55,598 nt of DNA from Bacteroidales bacterium (GTDB lineage Bacteria > Bacteroidota > Bacteroidia > Bacteroidales > JAQXIO01). Location of the stretch: the NCBI GenBank assembly GCA_029007825.1, contig JAQXIO010000003.1, positions 1-55,598 of the forward strand, written 5' to 3'. Below are positions 51,656 through 55,598 of this stretch, piece after piece. Every line of letters begins with the position of its first letter. Positions within the stretch are counted from its first letter, which is position 1. A model generated the notes under the pieces. The model was given only the letters and a program-made list of their open reading frames with translations. It was not told the origin of the DNA and searched no databases. The position numbers were made by a program, and so were the translations under genes.

Positions 51656-52294
51656 ATGAGCAGCTTAGAACAATTAGTCGCAAGCAAATTGCTTAAGATT
51701 AAAGCCGTAAAGCTTCAACCAGCTAATCCTTTTACGTGGGCATCAGGATGGAAATCACCCTTCTATTGCGATAGCAGGAAAACACTTTCATATCCTGCAA
51801 TCCGTAACTTTATCAAGTTACAGCTTGCCAGAATTATCAGTGAAAAATATGAAGATGCCACAGCTATAGCAGGAGTAGCCACAGGAGCCATACCTCAGGG
51901 TGCGCTGGTAGCAGATGAACTCGGACTTCCATTTGTCTATATACGTGCCACCCCGAAAGATCATGGCCTTGAAAACCTGATCGAGGGCGACCTGAAACCC
52001 GGGGCTAAAGTAGTTGTGATCGAAGACTTGATTTCAACAGGGGGCAGCAGCCTTAAAGCAGTTCAGGCTCTCAGAAACGATGGTTCGGAAGTATTAGGTA
52101 TGGTAGGCATATTTACATATGGTTTTCCAATTGCTGAACAAAAATTTAAAGATGCTAAAGTGGAACTTACTACTTTATGCAATTATGAAGCGGCATTGGA
52201 AGAAGCTCTTCGTATTAAATACATAGCTCCATCCGATGTTGCCACACTACAGGAATGGAGAAAAGACCCGGCTAACTGGAACCCGAATAAATAA
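51656..52294 (+). CDS. pyrE: Orotate phosphoribosyltransferase
   Basis: Joins orotate to PRPP to give orotidine 5'-monophosphate in pyrimidine synthesis. Seen: type I phosphoribosyltransferase fold of 212 residues with TWASGWKSPFYCDSRKTLSYP (about 27-47), GVATGAIPQGALVADELGLP (about 73-92), YIRATPKDHG and the PRPP motif VVVIEDLISTGGSS (about 119-132). All expected segments are present. It heads a run of five same-strand genes with short gaps (6-12 bp) and one overlap; a pyrE-SRPBCC-argH order is frequent in Bacteroidales. Confidence 0.95.
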   Translation: MSSLEQLVASKLLKIKAVKLQPANPFTWASGWKSPFYCDSRKTLSYPAIRNFIKLQLARIISEKYEDATAIAGVATGAIPQGALVADELGLPFVYIRATPKDHGLENLIEGDLKPGAKVVVIEDLISTGGSSLKAVQALRNDGSEVLGMVGIFTYGFPIAEQKFKDAKVELTTLCNYEAALEEALRIKYIAPSDVATLQEWRKDPANWNPNK

Positions 52295-52300
52295 AAATAT

Positions 52301-52714
52301 ATGACTGAATTCGTAAGCGAAATCAAAACAATACCTTATTCGTCGGACAGCATTTACAAAATGTTGTCCGATTTGTCTAATCTGGAAAAAATAAAAGACC
52401 GCATTCCGGAAGATAAAATCAAAGATCTCTCTTTCGATTGTGACTACTGCAGCTTCTCCGTACAGCCGGTAGGAACTTTAACGTTACGCATTATCGAAAG
52501 AGAAGAAAACAAAACCATTAAATTTACAGCAGATAACTCTCCTATCGAAGTGTTTCTCTGGATACAACTGAAAGAAGCCGAACCAGAAATAACAAAAATG
52601 AAAATGACGGTTAAAGCCGATCTCAATCCATTTATAAAACCGATGCTTGCAAAGCCAATGGAAGAAGGGTTGGAGAAACTGGCTACTGCATTAGCGGCTC
52701 TTCCTTATAAATAA
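52301..52714 (+). CDS. SRPBCC (START-like) domain protein
   Basis: Small protein of 137 residues with the START/Bet v 1-like fold pattern: an N-terminal strand and helices (FVSEIKTIPYSSDSIYKMLSDLSNLEKI), a run of antiparallel strands (SFSVQPVGTLTLRIIEREEN, KIKFTADNSPIEV-like, KMKMTVKADLN) and a long C-terminal helix (PMLAKPMEEGLEKLATALAAL). Such proteins bind hydrophobic ligands in a cavity, but the ligand is unknown. No signal peptide. Starts 6 bp after pyrE and ends 10 bp before argH, so it is co-transcribed with two biosynthetic genes; no link of function is evident. Confidence 0.8.
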   Translation: MTEFVSEIKTIPYSSDSIYKMLSDLSNLEKIKDRIPEDKIKDLSFDCDYCSFSVQPVGTLTLRIIEREENKTIKFTADNSPIEVFLWIQLKEAEPEITKMKMTVKADLNPFIKPMLAKPMEEGLEKLATALAALPYK

Positions 52715-52724
52715 AAAAACTGTT

Positions 52725-54065
52725 ATGGCTAAGAAGCTTTGGGAAAAAAACATACAACCAGACATTGAAATAGAAAAGTACACGGTCGGACAGGATCGGG
52801 AAATGGATCTTTATTTAGCCGAATACGATGTTTTAGGTTCAATGGCTCATGTTATTATGCTCGAAGAAATAGGGCTCATCAAAAGCGAGGAATTGCATCC
52901 TATTCTAAATGAGCTGAAGAAAATCTATCAGATTGCACGAGATGGCAAATTCAAAATCGAAGAAGGAGTAGAAGACGTACACTCACAGGTAGAATTGCTT
53001 TTAACCCAACAATTAGGTGATCTCGGAAAAAAAATCCACAGCGGCCGCTCTCGCAACGATCAGGTATTGCTCGATCTGAAACTGTTTACCCGTGCCGAAA
53101 TAAAAAAAATAGTTCTGCTCACCGATAAGCTATTTCAGGCATTGATTGAAAAGAGCAACCAATACAAAGAGACTCTGATGCCCGGCTATACGCATCTTCA
53201 AATAGCGATGCCATCATCTTTCGGTCTTTGGTTCGGAGCATATGCGGAAAGCCTTGCCGATGACCTGCAACTTTTACAAGCTGCATATAAAATCTGCAAC
53301 CGGAATCCTTTAGGCTCGGCTGCGGGCTATGGCTCCTCTTTCCCGTTAAAAAGAAAAAGAACAACAGAGTTGTTAGGCTTCGAGTCCATGAATTACAATG
53401 TAATTTATGCTCAGATGGGACGTGGCAAAATGGAGAAATGTGTTGCATTCGCTCTGTCTGGCATAGCTGCAACTCTTTCTAAACTGGCTTTCGATGCATG
53501 TATGTTTAACAGTCAAAACTTCGGGTTTATTAAACTGCCGGACGAATATACGACCGGATCGAGCATTATGCCTCATAAAAAGAATCCGGATGTATTTGAA
53601 CTGACACGTGCCAAATGCAACAAAATACAATCGATTCCGGGACAAATAACGTTGATTATAAATAATCTTCCTTCCGGATATTTCAGGGATTACCAGATTA
53701 TCAAGGAAATTTTCCTTCCCATGTTTGACGAGCTAAAAGATATCCTCACTATAGCAACTTCGATGATACGCAAAATCGATGTAAAAAAGGATATTCTGAA
53801 CGATGAGCGTTATGCTCCGATATTCAGTGTAGAAGAAGTTAACCGCCTAACTTCCGAGGGAATGCCTTTCCGCGACGCATATAAAAAAGTCGGGTTGGAA
53901 ATCGAAGCGGGTACATTTATTCCGGATAAAAACATTCATCATACTCATGAAGGAAGTATCGGAAACCTTTGCAACGAGGAGATCAGCCTACATGAACAAA
54001 ATATCATCGATAATTTCAATTTCGAAAAAGCCGATGAAGCCGAATCCAATTTATTAACCTTCTAA
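52725..54065 (+). CDS. argH: Argininosuccinate lyase
   Basis: Splits argininosuccinate to arginine and fumarate, last step of arginine synthesis. Seen: aspartase/fumarase superfamily fold of 446 residues with DVHSQVELLL and HSGRSRNDQV (about 105-114), the catalytic-region PGYTHLQIAMPSSFG (about 153-167), and the family signature GSSIMPHKKNPD (278-289). The second half carries the usual EEVNRLTSEGMPFRDAYKKVG. All signature regions are intact. Sits third in the pyrE run, 13 bp before the aldo/keto reductase gene; the other arginine gene of the window, argB, is unlinked. Confidence 0.95.
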   Translation: MAKKLWEKNIQPDIEIEKYTVGQDREMDLYLAEYDVLGSMAHVIMLEEIGLIKSEELHPILNELKKIYQIARDGKFKIEEGVEDVHSQVELLLTQQLGDLGKKIHSGRSRNDQVLLDLKLFTRAEIKKIVLLTDKLFQALIEKSNQYKETLMPGYTHLQIAMPSSFGLWFGAYAESLADDLQLLQAAYKICNRNPLGSAAGYGSSFPLKRKRTTELLGFESMNYNVIYAQMGRGKMEKCVAFALSGIAATLSKLAFDACMFNSQNFGFIKLPDEYTTGSSIMPHKKNPDVFELTRAKCNKIQSIPGQITLIINNLPSGYFRDYQIIKEIFLPMFDELKDILTIATSMIRKIDVKKDILNDERYAPIFSVEEVNRLTSEGMPFRDAYKKVGLEIEAGTFIPDKNIHHTHEGSIGNLCNEEISLHEQNIIDNFNFEKADEAESNLLTF

Positions 54066-54077
54066 TTTCATAGAATT

Positions 54078-55070
54078 ATGAGTTATATCCCGTCAGAACA
54101 CAGATATGAAAAGGGAATGCAATATTCGTATTGCGGTAAAAGCGGATTGCTGTTACCCCGGATTTCTTTAGGATTATGGCATAATTTCGGAGACGTGGAC
54201 GATTTTGAAACTGCAACCAACATCATCCGGTGTGCCTTCGACCATGGGATCACTCATTTCGACCTGGCGAATAATTACGGCCCAAGTCCGGGCTCTGCAG
54301 AATGCAACTTCGGTAAAATAATAAAGAAATCATTTTCGGGATACCGTGACGAAATGATTATATCTTCGAAAGCAGGCCATCTGATGTGGCCGGGCCCTTA
54401 TGGTGACGGAAGCTCGCGCAAATACCTGATGGCAAGCATAGATCAAAGCCTGAAGCGCACCGGATTGGAATATTTCGACATATTTTATTCTCACCGTTTC
54501 GACCCCAACACCCCGGTAGAAGAGACGATGCAAGCACTTATCGATATTGTTAAGCAAGGGAAGGCTCTTTATGTCGGCATCTCGAAATATCCGGCCAAAG
54601 AGACACTACAGGCATATAAAATTTTAAAAGGGCAGGGTGTCCCCTGTCTTATACATCAAGATAAATACAACCTGCTGACACGAGATGTGGAAAAGGAAAT
54701 TCTGCCGATTATAGAAAAAGAAAAGGTAGGATTCATCTCTTTTTCACCTTTGGCACAAGGTTTGCTTACAAATAAATATCTGCACGACATTCCTAAAAAT
54801 TCACGTGCAGCAAAAGAACATGGTTATTTACAACGATCGGAAATTACGCCGGAATTGGTAAAAAAATTAAATTTACTGAACGAAATAGCGAAGGAAAGAG
54901 GACAAACTCTGGCAGAGATGTCCCTTGCCTGGGTACTGAAAGACGAGCGTGTAACATCGGTCATTGTCGGAGCCAGTTCTACAGCACAGCTAAAGGATAA
55001 TTTACACACTCTAAGAAATTGTACTTTTAGCGAAGAGGAACTAACTAAAATAGACGACATATTAAATTAA
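54078..55070 (+). CDS. Aldo/keto reductase (YghZ-like, L-glyceraldehyde 3-phosphate reductase type)
   Basis: NADPH-dependent reductase of 330 residues with the (beta/alpha)8 aldo/keto reductase fold. Seen: the catalytic tetrad D62, Y67, K98 and H139 (in THFDLANNYGP, ISSKAGHLMWPGPYG and FYSHRFDP), the coupled nucleotide-binding part SFSPLAQGLLTNKYL and VTSVIVGASSTAQLKDNL near the C-terminus. The N-terminal YSYCGKSGLLLPRISLGLWHNFG and the GPYGDGSSRKYLMAS loop are those of the YghZ/Gpr branch, which acts on L-glyceraldehyde 3-phosphate and methylglyoxal in Escherichia coli. Substrate here is inferred. The stop shares one base with the start of the next gene (TAATG). Confidence 0.85.
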   Translation: MSYIPSEHRYEKGMQYSYCGKSGLLLPRISLGLWHNFGDVDDFETATNIIRCAFDHGITHFDLANNYGPSPGSAECNFGKIIKKSFSGYRDEMIISSKAGHLMWPGPYGDGSSRKYLMASIDQSLKRTGLEYFDIFYSHRFDPNTPVEETMQALIDIVKQGKALYVGISKYPAKETLQAYKILKGQGVPCLIHQDKYNLLTRDVEKEILPIIEKEKVGFISFSPLAQGLLTNKYLHDIPKNSRAAKEHGYLQRSEITPELVKKLNLLNEIAKERGQTLAEMSLAWVLKDERVTSVIVGASSTAQLKDNLHTLRNCTFSEEELTKIDDILN

Positions 55071-55534
55071 TGAGAAAAAAGCTTCTATCTTTTTTTATTT
55101 GTTATATTGCTATTCTGCTATACAGCAGTTGTACGAACGATTTGCTTAATCCGATCCCGAATGTTCCGGTTGTGCTCGATATCGACCTGACGTTTAAGGA
55201 TAAAGATTTGGTTCCTGTCTATGCCGTAAAAAGCTATACAACACCAAAAACAGCAACAGAAAAGCTCGGATTCGGAGGTGTCGTCGTAATTCACGGATTA
55301 GATAACGGTTCAGGACAGGAATATTATGCTTATGATTTAGCTTGTCCGAACGAATCGACACCAGATATAAGAGTAGCTCCGGACAGCATCGGACATGCGA
55401 AATGTACCAATTGCAAATCGGAATACGATCTGTCAATAGGGCTCGGTAATCGTATATCGGGCCCATCCAAGTCCGATCTCAAAAGATACAATGCACGACA
55501 AGTCGGCAATATTGTGTATATACGCAACTATTAA
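55070..55534 (+). CDS. Lipoprotein with a Rieske-like domain lacking the ligand histidines
   Basis: Predicted lipoprotein of 154 residues, lipobox ending at C21 (YSSC). The C-terminal half has the outline of a Rieske ferredoxin domain: YYAYDLACPNE with C92, then about 20 residues, CTNCKSEYDL with C112 and C115, then GNRISGPSKSDLKRY. In a true Rieske centre the two boxes are CxH and CxxH; here they are CPN and CxxC, so three cysteines and no histidine remain. It may bind a different metal or cluster, or be structural only. Start overlaps the aldo/keto reductase stop (TAATG), so the two are coupled. The frame ends at a normal stop, 64 bp before the window end. Related Bacteroidales lipoproteins have a similar pattern as I recall. 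Confidence 0.65.
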   Translation: MRKKLLSFFICYIAILLYSSCTNDLLNPIPNVPVVLDIDLTFKDKDLVPVYAVKSYTTPKTATEKLGFGGVVVIHGLDNGSGQEYYAYDLACPNESTPDIRVAPDSIGHAKCTNCKSEYDLSIGLGNRISGPSKSDLKRYNARQVGNIVYIRNY

Positions 55535-55579
55535 CGACGTTTTTCTATTCCATTTTTTTTGTGAATTGAAAAAGAAATG

Positions 55580-55587
55580 TAACTTTG
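55580..55587 (+). promoter_or_regulatory. Promoter -7 element for a gene beyond the window
   Basis: TAACTTTG, exact TAnnTTTG, with TTTG 18 bp upstream (55558-55561). The start site would fall near 55594, inside the last bases of the window; what it transcribes cannot be seen. Confidence 0.5.
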
Positions 55588-55598
55588 CACTCGCAAAA

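Overview
The window reads as chromosomal DNA of a Bacteroidales bacterium (phylum Bacteroidota). Grounds: a SusC/SusD outer-membrane pair, RprX/RprY-type two-component proteins, the type IX secretion translocon SprA, a fused MurF-alanine racemase, an OmpH/Skp pair beside BamA, and many intergenic sites matching the Bacteroidota promoter -7 element TAnnTTTG, several with TTG or TTTG about 20 bp upstream. I cannot place the family; the type IX genes and meso-diaminopimelate dehydrogenase point to something near Parabacteroides, Porphyromonas or Barnesiella-like groups rather than Bacteroides proper. There are no tRNA or rRNA genes, CRISPR arrays, insertion sequences or phage genes that I can see. 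The first ~180 bases are G-homopolymer-rich and look like a poor-quality contig end.

Layout. 0.4-2.7 kb: rprX-rprY (minus strand). 2.9-10.9 kb: ruvA-sprA, start and stop codons overlapping. 11.2-12.1 kb: ddh (plus). 12.3-23.2 kb: a small polysaccharide utilisation locus on the minus strand (GH42 beta-galactosidase-like and GH78 rhamnosidase-like enzymes, then a strong terminator, a ~500-bp AT-rich leader, susC and susD), with argB immediately upstream of the GH42 gene. 23.3-24.2 kb: rnz (plus). 24.3-31.1 kb: an RND tripartite efflux operon with a divergent AraC-type regulator. 31.3 kb: a ~103-residue secreted protein that is almost only a type IX sorting domain. 31.6-36.3 kb: dxs-trkA-trkH (minus). 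36.4-40.7 kb: a GSCFA-domain gene, murF-alr and fabI (plus). 40.8-46.9 kb: the envelope cluster porG-like/DUF6089-uppS-bamA-skp-skp-murI (minus). 47.0-49.5 kb: a DUF6242 lipoprotein and ribD (minus). 49.5-55.5 kb: prmC-recX-comF, then pyrE-SRPBCC-argH-aldo/keto reductase-Rieske-like lipoprotein (plus). A promoter for a gene beyond the window ends it.

How it fits together. Much of the window serves the cell envelope: peptidoglycan precursors (ddh, murI, murF-alr), isoprenoid and undecaprenyl carrier supply (dxs, uppS), outer-membrane protein assembly (bamA, two skp), type IX secretion (sprA, the PorG-like protein, the sorting-domain miniprotein), glycan uptake (susCD with two glycosidases) and drug export. 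The rest is ordinary metabolism (arginine, pyrimidine, riboflavin, fatty acid) and DNA repair (ruvA, recX).

I found no clearly new multi-gene system. The observations most worth following are the sorting-domain-only miniprotein, the susC leader (perfect 12-bp inverted repeat at its candidate promoter and a terminator-like hairpin before the start codon), the Rieske-like lipoprotein whose metal-ligand histidines are replaced, the hairpin ending only a few bases before murI, and a probably leaderless prmC message.
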